The notes under the pieces are model-generated. The model made no database searches. It was given only the letters and a program-made list of their open reading frames with translations, and was not told the origin of the DNA. Shown here one piece after another: positions 12,401 through 17,509 of a DNA stretch of 64,000 nt. The stretch comes from Roseateles amylovorans. Lineage in GTDB: Bacteria; Pseudomonadota; Gammaproteobacteria; Burkholderiales; Burkholderiaceae_C. How positions within the stretch are numbered: position 1 is the stretch's first letter; each line of letters starts with the position of its first letter. Both the position numbers and the translations under genes were made by a program. Location: assembly GCF_025398155.2 (NCBI RefSeq), contig NZ_CP104562.2:5022001-5086000 (forward strand), written 5' to 3'.

Positions 12401-13723
12401 CAGGTCCTTGAGCGCCGCATCCCGCTGGCTGTCCAGGGCGGTCGCGCTGCTGTCCTCCAGCAGGATCGCGGTGGTGCTGCCGTTGGCCAGGGTGACGGTG
12501 CCGGTGTCGTCGCTGGCCCGGGTGGAGAGATGGATGGTGCCGCGCCGGGCCGTGGACGTGGTGCTCACCAACACGCCGGCTTGCGTCACCGCATGGCCGG
12601 TCAGGGTGATGTCGCCGGTGGCGGCGGTGATCAGGCCGGAGTTGACCACGGTGCCCGCACTGCTGCCAGGCAGGCGCGAGGCCGCGACCTCGTTGCCCAC
12701 GGTGGTGGCGCCGACATTGCCTTCGGTGCCCGCGCCCTTGCGGATGGTGAAGCTGTCGCCCGCCGCCAGCACGGTCTGGCCCGACGGCGTGGTGATCTGC
12801 CCGTCGTTGCGCACCTCCGCGCCCAGCAACATGGCATAGCCGCCGCCCACGGTGACCGAGCCCGGCTTGGGCGTGGTGATCTGGGCGCCGGCCTGCACCT
12901 CGATCTTGCCCCGTGCCTCGGTGAAGCTCGGCGAATTGCCGTTGCTGTAGATGCCGGCGCTGCGGAACTGATCGTCACTGATCATGGCCGCAGCTGCGAC
13001 CAGGTTGCGCGTGTTGATCTGGCTGGTGCCGGAGAAGACGATGCCGTTGCGATTGACGATGAGCACCGTGCCATCGCCCTTGATCTGGCCCTGGATCTGC
13101 GAGGGACGGGCGAGCGGATCATTGACCTTGTTCAGCACCGCCCAGTCGGACTGCTGCTGGAACTGCACCGTGGTCTGGCGACCGACGTTGAAGGTCTCCC
13201 AGTTCAGGATGGCCCGGCTCTGGGTCTGCTCGATGGTGACGGTGGTGCGGCCCGCATCCACCGTCTGGGTCGGCCCCTTCGCACCGATCCATCCGGCGGT
13301 CAGGCTCTGGCTATCCACCACCAGGCCGCCCGGGGCCAGGCCGTTGGGCACGCCGCCGGCGGCGGCTTCCGCAGCGGCGCGTGCGGCGGCCTGTCGGGCC
13401 TGCTGGGCGGCGATCGACTGTGCCGTCAGCCCCAGGTTGGCCATGGACTGCTGCAACTTCTGGCGAGCGGCGTCGGTCTGCTGCGTCGTGGCCGCCTGGG
13501 CAGCGGGCTTGCCATTCGGAAGACGGCCACTCTGCGCGGTGGCACTTTGCGTCGCGCCCTTGCTCGCGAACCAGGCGGGGCTGAAGGCGGCCTGCGCCTG
13601 GACCGCGCCGACGCCGCCGCCCATGGCCACCATCAGCGCCACCGCCCGTGCGAGCGGGGCCGGCGCAAATGCCGGTTCATTCAAGCCGATTGCGGCGCGG
13701 GTGCCATTGTGTGTGTGCTTCAT
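401..13723 (-). CDS. Giant filamentous-haemagglutinin-type exoprotein (TPS domain, DUF3739)
   Basis: A secreted surface adhesin-like protein of 4440 residues. The start is taken at ATG 13723 (MKHTHNG); an upstream GTG at 13813 is in frame but gives an unlikely N-terminus. A long signal peptide ends near VQAQA. The TPS (filamentous haemagglutinin N-terminal) domain follows, with the NRNGI motif and a WETFNVG stretch at roughly residues 125-280. The body is Gly/Ala/Val/Thr-rich beta-helix sequence. A DUF3739-type segment (FFSTLPPEQQ, ELREGGREY) lies about 500 residues from the end, and the C-terminus is a proline-rich tail. TPS exoproteins normally cross the outer membrane through an Omp85-type TpsB partner; none is encoded in this window. 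It follows an ECF sigma/FecR pair, which suggests control by that system. Function beyond adhesin-like secretion is inference. Confidence 0.9.
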   Translation of the reverse strand: MKHTHNGTRAAIGLNEPAFAPAPLARAVALMVAMGGGVGAVQAQAAFSPAWFASKGATQSATAQSGRLPNGKPAAQAATTQQTDAARQKLQQSMANLGLTAQSIAAQQARQAAARAAAEAAAGGVPNGLAPGGLVVDSQSLTAGWIGAKGPTQTVDAGRTTVTIEQTQSRAILNWETFNVGRQTTVQFQQQSDWAVLNKVNDPLARPSQIQGQIKGDGTVLIVNRNGIVFSGTSQINTRNLVAAAAMISDDQFRSAGIYSNGNSPSFTEARGKIEVQAGAQITTPKPGSVTVGGGYAMLLGAEVRNDGQITTPSGQTVLAAGDSFTIRKGAGTEGNVGATTVGNEVAASRLPGSSAGTVVNSGLITAATGDITLTGHAVTQAGVLVSTTSTARRGTIHLSTRASDDTGTVTLANGSTTAILLEDSSATALDSQRDAALKDLGAVGNNASGVFDNLSTVVDRRDLSRVEIVSGNTVDFQGGSMTLATGGEMAVTAVKRTLVDKGAALDVSGAVGVKVAMESNNLLINAQGNEQRDAPTNRDDESLNSLDLWVDRRKLVFVPAGTNGYATDRWYTEGGLLEVSGYVATSHHSVGEWMAQGGTVTVTGGDLVTRAGSGINLSGGTLDVAAGVLRQSWIKGRDGRLHEVSSAPGDLLYAGLYRGFSGEHVRWGTDGTEAYYNPLIAPQQRLENGYTVGRDAGKLVVATRSAVLEGTLRGDTYNSPQQLKAPQADLDGYHQSQTAAARGPQLIVGQYRPVYDTTSVMLRHQLSAVADRVSLKDGVPATAGEIQLGDAVAADRQGVITLDAARLSDTGLGAVRLAASRGIEVQADLAVTDGGDITLYAPQVNVAADLTAHSGTIRIGNVLRQPQQVTGNPVQDGALAVPGNAVGGVTVHTGVTLDASGRFTDLRATDGNPALQAHLDGGSVSIRSTDSVSLAKGALIDVSSGAMVEADGSVTGGKGGSVQLGAGLALAAGGSNAPASLILDGDIHGHGVNGGGTLSIESASGIVIGGQMQQVDGVLKAGASSLVDLVLLNPQEIKVPAGGVLPVNYQYIVSHVNPGDLVGATGFKTGVNLVTQADWLPPVGSYTIRVNGNFAQRTDGGFLVDKGLFLPKEFIPFIPKGSVVSFISDPQSVASYAKFVVPADVFPQGVPIPDRVVRFRAGERAPFDLTLQLAAGTRLAAGVVLPTDVAVAPTTTLSTELFQSGFSQYDVRGHLGVAVPDGVALDVSVPVLRGVAPMPLSEPDLAAAFTPFRPALYQENASTGVLTPRTGASLTLSAGRPTLQATVGDAGDLTMGEGARIRVDPGQSIVLSSRGSLKVDGLLEAKGGEIALLGPQSVISQRDLDHGGLVADGWASDRAIELGAQAVLDASAASSVAVDALGRRYGLVTDGGRIVVGGTLKDSGARALTSDAFVVVHEGAVLDASGGSVSLDLPGQGLRTVASHGGDIQLSSANGLVLDGTLRAQAGGAGASGGQLTVALEAPQVATGAEAEVLALRELTLRQQHVAGAAGSALRYGQAALGVDQVREGGFSSLALYSNGLLSLAGNVDLSLDRELRLYAGAIAAERGASPTAEVRLNAPHVVLGGIVDNITYSDLHVRPSYQGGVSTQPSNGTLTVRGQLIDVQGVVTSGLNRTVAFTQEDRAGFRQLNLLSDGDLRFAAGESLPSGFTGNELNATGSILLQAAQVYPGTGVSARVRAGRLTDFAFDPDSRLVIERADPQGADPALPYSVFGNLQLSAAHVEQNGVVRAPLGNITLGTSDASSGSALTVQLGANSLTSVSAAGLVMPYGGTSDGVTYAQDGRPVGLKGVGANGNITLSGAGIDVDRGAVLDLSGGGDLRGAGFVSGRGGSTDARMNPLVQTGKDGFVLPDLASHPVYAIVPGYRSAYAPLDSGGAVAPAVGRQVTIGANDVPGLAAGTYTLLPSHYALLPGAFRVEISSDPTGRSADGAIAMRNGSYKVAGTLGTAHTNQRDSLSSQVIVTPADVLRRYSEYNETRYADFVLQQASLSGTVRAMLPADAKTLNISLPSSADSHFSFDGQADFTPAKGGHGGTATLSATGLFSWSGAIEVRGDGSRPTAGFEGLSIQAGDLNALGAARLLVGGTFSSTHGVQVNGSDQSNYVDVAGTVGRIALRDGAVLRAPEVLLVANSPTGGIDIEAGAGIRTIGAGKAAFDSTDGYVYRLGAVALVGASNGTLNLLAPQVGTSSNEGGGTIRIGSCGARCDDPAELYAEGTLVAATRRSVDMKDNVRFGARDLVLAVGAVNAGSAEELAAAQARGALTPGLTLNQTVLDRLMKGDTAYGAPALQRLVLTAGESINFFGDVTLDTTDPATGKAALNLVLSTPALYGWGDADDVARITTGKLTWAGLAGGAPAPVTGGRGTGTGQLQVTANLIEFGMDATAQPTGVQDVGRTILGFGDVRMSASERITANHKGSLTVAESMVAGSDGPQFQGGNLVLSTPLMTGAGGSVNRITAGGSLAVVAPTGGSTAAVTPTVETGAELSLTGQTVRLDTAVVLPSGKLTVKADGDVLLGDQAQLDLAGREIKLHDISRYSWGGDATLQSATGNVTQSAGSRIDLSAKNNHAGLLSVIALDEEAGRVVLQGKVLGSASGHDDAGGTLVPYRAGGVNIRAQHLGTGDDLTGEFAAFNSRLNEGGVTGSRSFQLKQGDLTIGSELRAHEVSVSLDRGQLTVSGTIDASGEQVGSIRLAAARGLTLAGTAVLDAHGTVLRVDSDGQIIDSPNRATVELDSGTGMLAIGSGARIDLRHGTASTGGDGRDRGTLDLYAPRVGSTGRITDADAATYGDIAIDARGNVTIQGARSIAVYGKQVYQDAPFGTDPAASGRPYQVIDQAYLDGKHAESAQFIDGALANTALLGTRLGGLNTADYRNALHLRPAVEVASATPDGDLIVRGDLDLSGQRYSGLNPNTPKTAVYGSGEVGMLTLRAGGDLSIYGSINDGFAPPPETPDDQGWILTQGVQRFGGDVVVPAAGVTLAEGTTYPAGKTLNYAITAKDVTLPASTLLPSTVTLDRALTLPAGTVLAADVRAADGTVLLAAGSIVGANGAALPAGAQLMAGTRLPVTVTLARLVWPKGTALPVAMVQSGSLALPVGAVIAAGTNVALPDDAAFIHLRHADGSGRQGRNWAVAQMLPEGSPSWSLRLVAGADLEAADARLRNTQGRGHLTLADTHYGVQVTAGGVIAGLNWGGVNEIINAAGGLPPGINDPHELLGKTEAEIVSLYGAFEWGDFGLPLDFWSPSGGNILKGLTLQGVDAVVNVAGGLPPGINDPRELVGKTESELVTLYGAFSWDDFGMPADFWTLASGNGATLNLPSTVAAKSPTFSVVRTGTGDLSLIAGGNFSMRSAYGVYTAGTATSLGSAGLDAAYNQGRGLVAGGSSVLGNAAQGLSSRYEALVSGADSLYKAWYPNGGGNLWVDVGGNLTGDAWSSSGETGWASASVGNWLWRQGTGDTAGVDPVPTAWWINFGSYASRENNGVAYWPTVVGFTGLGTLGGGNAAIRVEGDAGVVALKTTAAATLNNSGSTAARSEGVTLAIGSTGRVLDDGRVVLTGGGDLDVRLGGGWNSHLDARLSGGGAGVAQTHELYGSAVNLRGAINLTAGQIGTVELFYGAVQDAKELRAADPTVATASRATGGLMLMQGDASASITSRGDLVLGGTGDPGLVITPNGTAFTSAAGNGQMGTSWFTLWTDRTALQLVSAGGQLAFDTRASETSAQPANGNWDYTSNGGWFLLPGKVSALAATGSIYYGSSASYGNTSGGATQWNTAGLLLAPLGERRIELLAGQSLYGGGQAISNSGADSAIMATVQHPAFAGYDMGASTSPALASNGQADGALIGYGLQPLLAFGANTIGDAAVAATAAQPSRFYAVTGDIVGLRTGTVVNYTSGLRAGQHDQVAAGPVSVKAGRDIVYTGTRVGDSVPLVSGLTSDDAAAAVSGNLIINTHPNDVSMIQAGRDILYANVDVAGPGTLEITAGRNLIQNDRANLTSIGPVLSSDARPGAGIVVQAGVGSQGADYGRLLAQYLDPANLAVAGTPLADQPGKVIKTYGAELADWLSGRYAFKGTAAEAMSFFSTLPPEQQRLFARQVFFAELREGGREYTAIGGPRTGSYLRGRNAIAAMFPNQNPQSPTLAGTGNLLMYGGAGIHTDLGGDIQVLTPAGAQTYGVEGAAPPATAGLITRGSGDIQLYALGSILLGQSRVMTTFGGDILAWSARGDINAGRGAKTTIVFTPPRRVYDELGNVSLSPDVPSTGAGIATLNPLAEVKAGDIDLIAPLGTVDAGEAGIRVSGNINIAALRVANAANIQVKGESAGLPAVAAVNVNALTSASTAASTAAAAAQEVLQREREAVRQQQPSTFTVRVLGLGNDPAPTPSMPASPPTSRAPVPYDPSSPVQIVGHGKALDPAVMAQLTEAERRALANKP
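3767..4144 (-). repeat. Two 63-codon tandem units inside the exoprotein gene
   Basis: Units 3767-3955 and 3956-4144 are offset by exactly 189 bases. Each encodes AGGLPPGIND, then LxGKTExExVxLYGAFxWxDFGxPxDFW. The copies have diverged at many positions, so the duplication is not recent. Adjacent segments (about 4330-4720) encode repeated LPAGT-type strands, consistent with growth of the beta-helix by internal duplication. Confidence 0.85.
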
Positions 13724-13850
13724 GAGTCGTTCTGCCCGAGTTCCGTTGCGGAGCCGCTCTTGTTGACCGCCTGTGGCGAGTGAGCCCCTGCCCCTTGACG
13801 ATCCGGCGTTCACTGAACCGCAGAAGAATCTCGCCCCCGCTGAATGAAAA
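13724..13850 (-). promoter_or_regulatory. Leader/promoter region of the exoprotein gene with palindrome
   Basis: The gene must be transcribed from here because a strong terminator lies immediately upstream. The stretch contains the palindrome GTTCACTGAAC (13808-13818) and, 3' of it on the minus strand, a GATCGTC sequence. CGTC is a frequent -10 core for ECF sigma factors. Assignment to the adjacent sigma factor is a guess from position; no -35 is clear. Confidence 0.3.
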
Positions 13851-13875
13851 AAGGCGGCCAGAAATGGCCGCCCTT
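13851..13875 (-). terminator. Rho-independent terminator after the FecR-type gene
   Basis: On the minus strand a strong GGGCGGCCA/TGGCCGCC stem with a four-base loop is followed by six T residues. It sits 24 bases past the stop codon of the anti-sigma gene and separates the signalling operon from the exoprotein gene. Confidence 0.85.
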
Positions 13876-13898
13876 CATGCTGCTGTCACCTGGGACCC

Positions 13899-14954
13899 TC
13901 AACTGAGAATGAGGATGTGCGACGGCAAGCTCCTGGCTTGCAGTTGGAATGAATGCTGGATCTGCAGCAAGGCCGTGTCGATCTCTGCGATCTTGATGCG
14001 CGCGGTGACGGTCTTGCGGCGCACCGCATCGCCCAGCAGCACGACGCGCCCGCTTCGGTAGCGATTGATCTCCTCGATCACGGTGGACAGCGGCGTCGTC
14101 TGGAAGACCAGCTCGCCGCGCCGCCAGGCCGACAGCTCCTCGGCACGGGCGGCGGCGATGTCGCTGATGGCGCGTGCGTCGTAGCGCAGCCACTGGGCAT
14201 CACGCAGCACCCGCTGCCCCGCCGGATGGTCCACGCGCAGGGTGCCGGCCACACAGGTCACGCAGGTCTGCTCATGGAGCTGGCGCACTTCGAAGCGCAC
14301 CGCTTCCGCCGCGCCGCCTGCGCCCGCCTCCACCAACATCCGCCCCACGCCGGCCTCCACCCGGAAGGGCCGGCTCATGCGCGGCGTGTCGACCGCCGCT
14401 TCGCCTTCGATCAGCCGCATGCCGCCCATCGATTGCGCGTCCGGCTGCAGGCGTGTCACGCTGGTGCGGGTGTTCAAGGTCACCTGCACCGCGCCGAACG
14501 CCAGGTTGACCTGCTCGCCCGCTGCGGTGCGCTCATCCGCGCCCCACAGCTGCATCGACGGCCACAGGTCCAGCGGCGCATAAGCCGCCACCGCCGCCGC
14601 GCCGGCGCCGCCCGCCGCAAACCCCAGGAAGGCGCGGCGATCCGGGCGGGCCCGCGCCTGCACCTCGCGATGATGGCGCGCCACCGCCGCATCGTCGCGC
14701 AGCAACTGGCTGCCGGCCGTGCCCAGCGCCCGCCATTGCCGAGCGGCCTCCTGAAAAGCCACGAGCCGAGCGGGTTCCGCATCGACCCAGCGGCGGAAGG
14801 CGTTCGCCTCCCATTGCGTCACCCGGCCGGAATGCAGCTTGCGCACCCAGGCCTGTGCATCCTTGAGCACATCGGGCAACGGGTTGGTGTCGGTGGTGAA
14901 CATCATGTCGTGAGAGGCGGGGGTGGGTCGTCCGTTCCTGGGATCCGTCCTCAT
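13899..14954 (-). CDS. FecR/VreR-type anti-sigma factor
   Basis: Inner-membrane regulator of 351 residues, expected to hold the adjacent ECF sigma factor until a periplasmic signal arrives. The N-terminal cytoplasmic part has the FecR pattern (DAQAWVRKLHSG, W-AF-RWV, FQEAARQW). One transmembrane segment follows at about residues 105-127 (RRAFLGFAAGGAGAAAVAAYA). The periplasmic FecR domain comes next, then a C-terminal region (EEINRYRSGRVVLLGD) typical of FecR proteins that contact STN domains. The start is uncertain: ATG 14954 is used, but ATG 14906 (MMFTTDTN) is equally possible, and neither has a clear ribosome binding site. It lies 173 bases after the sigma gene and ends just before a terminator. 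Known FecR proteins can be both inhibitor and co-activator. Confidence 0.88.
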   Translation of the reverse strand: MRTDPRNGRPTPASHDMMFTTDTNPLPDVLKDAQAWVRKLHSGRVTQWEANAFRRWVDAEPARLVAFQEAARQWRALGTAGSQLLRDDAAVARHHREVQARARPDRRAFLGFAAGGAGAAAVAAYAPLDLWPSMQLWGADERTAAGEQVNLAFGAVQVTLNTRTSVTRLQPDAQSMGGMRLIEGEAAVDTPRMSRPFRVEAGVGRMLVEAGAGGAAEAVRFEVRQLHEQTCVTCVAGTLRVDHPAGQRVLRDAQWLRYDARAISDIAAARAEELSAWRRGELVFQTTPLSTVIEEINRYRSGRVVLLGDAVRRKTVTARIKIAEIDTALLQIQHSFQLQARSLPSHILILS

Positions 14955-15127
14955 CTGTTAGACGAACGACGCGGACCGAAACCGCAACACCAGCAACGAA
15001 ATCTTCAAAAAACTGTCAGATGGGACACGCGAACGGCTCGAACCTCGAGACCCTCAGGCGATGACTGGCGGCGGCTGGGGCACGGCAACCCCGAGCGCGA
15101 TGATCCTGGCGATGCAGGCCTTGGGAT

Positions 15128-15643
15128 TCAGACCTTTCGATTCAGACGCTCGGCGCAGAACTCCTGCGCGGCCTTGAGCTCGGACTCCACCGTCCGCAGC
15201 GAGATACCCAACTGCCGGGCCACCTCCTTTTGCTGCCAGCCCTCCAGGCGCACCAGCAGGACGATCTCCCGGCGCCGCTGCGGCATGTCCGCAAGCGCCG
15301 CCATCAGCCCGTCCATCTCGGAGCGGATTTCCGCCAGTTCGGCCGGTCCCGGCGACGGATCGGGCAGCGACTGCATCAGCTCGTCCACTTCCTCGGTGGA
15401 CAGCATCCGGCTTTGACTGCGTTGCACGTCGATGGCCAGATTGATCCCCATGCGCACCAGGTAGGCCTGCGGGTTCTGCACCGGACCGGCGATCGACGGA
15501 TCGCGCTGCAGCCTCAGCCAGACCTCGTGCAGCGCATCGCCGGCGAGATCGGAATTGCCGAGCTTGATCGTCAAGCTCTGACGGATCTGCTCATACCGCT
15601 GGACCAGGAGGTTGCGCAACTGCGGGAGCACGCCTTCGGTCAT
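15128..15643 (-). CDS. ECF sigma factor, FecI/VreI-type
   Basis: RNA polymerase sigma factor of 171 residues. Region 2 is seen in LAGDALHEVWLRLQRD and the PQAYLVRMGINLAID segment. Region 4 is seen in the helix-turn-helix around MPQRRREIVLLVRLEGWQQKEVARQLGISLRTVESELKAA. Its ATG overlaps the stop of the STN gene by four bases (ATGA), so the two are translationally coupled, and a FecR-type gene follows. This order (receptor-like, sigma, anti-sigma) is that of P. aeruginosa vreA-vreI-vreR. Likely targets are the neighbouring exoprotein and secretion genes, by analogy only. Confidence 0.9.
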   Translation of the reverse strand: MTEGVLPQLRNLLVQRYEQIRQSLTIKLGNSDLAGDALHEVWLRLQRDPSIAGPVQNPQAYLVRMGINLAIDVQRSQSRMLSTEEVDELMQSLPDPSPGPAELAEIRSEMDGLMAALADMPQRRREIVLLVRLEGWQQKEVARQLGISLRTVESELKAAQEFCAERLNRKV

Positions 15644-16383
15644 GGCGAACGCCCCTCAGTCAGGCAGCCCGACGGCTGGCCGGCCGGGCGAGGCAGGAGG
15701 ACCAGCGTCAACGGCTGCTGAAGTCCTGCCGGCGGTGCGGCCTCCACCTGCAGCCCCTGCAGCGCGGCAACGATCGCCTCATCCCGTCGCGGGCTGCCGG
15801 TGGTGGTCAGCAGCCGCGGCTGGCTCAGGCGCCCGGCCGCATCGATCTCCAGCCGCAACACCGCACGGTAGCCGCCGGGCGCGGTCTGCGCGGTGGCACA
15901 GAGCGCCTTCCAGATGCGGTGCTGCACCAGGCCGTCGTAGCGGCGGTCCAGCGCCTCGGCCGGGGTCGGGGCCGCGTCGTCCAGGAGGGGTCGCAGCACG
16001 AAGGAGGCCTTGGCCCCCGCGCCGACGCGCTCGGCCCGCAGGCTGGTGCCGGTCAACAACAGGTCGAGCGCCTCCCGCGCGGTGTAGCGGCCTTCCACCG
16101 CCGAGGAGCGCCGAAGCGCGACCAGGTCATCGCTGAAGAGGACGGTCTGATCGGTGACCACCGCATAGCGCTCCAGCGCCGAGGCCAGCGGCTGACCGGG
16201 GATATCGAAATACTGCGGATCCTGCTGACGGGGCTCGGAAGCCATCGGCCGCGAGCCCGGTTCGGCCGCCGGCGCCGGGGCGCCCACCATGGACAGCGCA
16301 CAGGCGCATGCCGCGGCACGCCCCAGCTTGAAGCGGCGCAAGCCAGGGCGGGAAGGCCCGCGCCAGGCGCGGCCGAAGGCCAT
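15640..16383 (-). CDS. VreA-like periplasmic signalling protein (STN domain plus TonB-like C-terminus)
   Basis: Predicted exported protein of 247 residues, start ATG 16383 preceded by GAAGGG. A basic N-terminus and hydrophobic segment (AAACACALSMVGAPAPAAE) form the signal peptide. A secretin/TonB short N-terminal (STN) domain follows at about residues 55-135 (YFDIPGQPLASAL, VEGRYTAREALDLLL). The C-terminal third (HRIWKALCATA, YRAVLRLEIDAAGRL, VAALQGLQV) resembles the TonB C-terminal fold. There is no beta-barrel, so it is not an ordinary TonB-dependent receptor. In cell-surface signalling systems the STN domain contacts FecR; here both lie in one operon. VreA of P. aeruginosa is likewise a short receptor-like protein. 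The signal sensed is unknown. Confidence 0.8.
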   Translation of the reverse strand: MAFGRAWRGPSRPGLRRFKLGRAAACACALSMVGAPAPAAEPGSRPMASEPRQQDPQYFDIPGQPLASALERYAVVTDQTVLFSDDLVALRRSSAVEGRYTAREALDLLLTGTSLRAERVGAGAKASFVLRPLLDDAAPTPAEALDRRYDGLVQHRIWKALCATAQTAPGGYRAVLRLEIDAAGRLSQPRLLTTTGSPRRDEAIVAALQGLQVEAAPPAGLQQPLTLVLLPRPAGQPSGCLTEGRSP

Positions 16384-16500
16384 CCGCCCTTCGCCCTCTG
16401 TCAGCCGGGCCCGCCTTGGGCAGGTCGCGGAACGCGTCAGCACAGCCACAGGAACCCTATTCAAATGAAACGAATGGTTCCCGTGGATCGTTGCGATCAG

Positions 16501-16518
16501 ATGACAACGGCGCGACAG
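16501..16518 (-). promoter_or_regulatory. Candidate Pho box upstream of the STN gene
   Basis: Minus-strand sequence CTGTCGCGCCGTTGTCAT matches the PhoB consensus of two CTGTCAT heptamers spaced by four bases at 11 of 14 repeat positions. It lies 117 bases upstream of the start codon, in the gap after the preceding gene. A good -10 at the expected distance is not obvious. The match fits the PUMA3/Hxc analogy (phosphate starvation) but is a short motif. Confidence 0.45.
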
Positions 16519-16525
16519 CGTGGCA

Positions 16526-17212
16526 CTAACGCGCCATGGATCGCCCTCCTCGTTCGCCGGACAAACCACCCACGACGGGCTCATCCAGACGGACCGGCAG
16601 ATCGACATGCTGCGTCCGCAGCGCATGCAGCAGGCCGCGATTGATGCGGAACTCCTCGGTGTCCGCATGCAGCATGGCGCCGTTGTTCAGGCTGCGGTGG
16701 ACGATGTCGATCACATGCGGATGGGCACTGACCCTATTGAGGTCGTGCACGAACGGCTCGATCTCGGGCAGCTGTTCCGACCGCAGCTGATAGCCGACGA
16801 ACCACCGCCACAGCATGTTGTAGACCAGGCCCTCCCGCACACGGCGCGGGTCCGACAGCGAGTACACCACCTGCAGCAGCCAGGCCCGGGTGACCATGCG
16901 CGCATCGAGGCCGCTGGTGCACTGCCTCGTGAGCTCGTTCATGAGCAGCCCCTCGTAGGCCAGGGTGCTGTCGATGGCTTCCCGCAGATTGACCAGGCCA
17001 TGGCCCTCCGGGACGAAGGACTTCAGATGATCGGCCTGCATCCACAACGGATGCGAGACGATCCACACCCACGGCACACCGTACTTGTCCACCGAGACCG
17101 GCTTGGTCCGGGCAATCTCCACATGTCGGGACAATTCCTTGTCCAGCGTCTGCATCGAGACGCCTTGAATGCTGTCTGGTGGCACATCGGACCTCTGCCT
17201 CCTCTTCTTCAT
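16526..17212 (-). CDS. Fusion of Phd/YefM-like segment with IS5-type transposase N-terminal (DUF772-like) domain
   Basis: Protein of 228 residues; ATG 17212 has GGAGG six bases upstream. Residues 19-57 (MQTLDKELSRHVEIARTKPVSVDKYGVPWVWIVS, split as one Phd-like beta-alpha-beta unit) resemble Phd/YefM antitoxins. Residues 68-170 follow the pattern of the N-terminal domain of IS5/IS1182-type transposases: VPEGHGL near the start, then AWLLQVVYSLSD, then YNMLWRWFVG. The DDE catalytic domain is absent. A tail of about 50 residues follows. It could be a domesticated DNA-binding protein or a decayed mobile element; the intact frame and good ribosome binding site favour a working gene. It stands between gspC and the STN gene, reading towards the STN gene. 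Confidence 0.7.
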   Translation of the reverse strand: MKKRRQRSDVPPDSIQGVSMQTLDKELSRHVEIARTKPVSVDKYGVPWVWIVSHPLWMQADHLKSFVPEGHGLVNLREAIDSTLAYEGLLMNELTRQCTSGLDARMVTRAWLLQVVYSLSDPRRVREGLVYNMLWRWFVGYQLRSEQLPEIEPFVHDLNRVSAHPHVIDIVHRSLNNGAMLHADTEEFRINRGLLHALRTQHVDLPVRLDEPVVGGLSGERGGRSMAR

Positions 17213-17410
17213 TCATTTCCTCCATTTGCCCTGAAGGGGGCTGCACCCCGACTGCACGCCGCTGGACATGCAAGGGTCTGCCACTCATGTTCCAGACGGT
17301 CGGACGCCGGGAAAACCGCAAACATCGGCACGACGGCACACCGACGGCAGGGCCATTGCCAGCGCGACAGGCCGTCCAGCAGCCACGCTGCCGTCGAACT
17401 GCGAGCACGT

Positions 17411-17473
17411 GCACCGAGCACCGTGCACCGTGCGTCAACGACCGATGAACGATGCCCGATGCCCGATGCCCGT
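17411..17473. repeat. Degenerate 7-bp tandem array (nine units)
   Basis: Nine consecutive 7-base units: GCACCGA, GCACCGT, GCACCGT, GCGTCAA, CGACCGA, TGAACGA, TGCCCGA, TGCCCGA, TGCCCGT. It occupies the 297-base spacer between gspC (ending 17510) and the fusion gene. No open reading frame uses it convincingly. Confidence 0.7.
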
Positions 17474-17509
17474 TCACGACGGCTGACTCGCCGCCGACGC
17501 TTCCACGCC

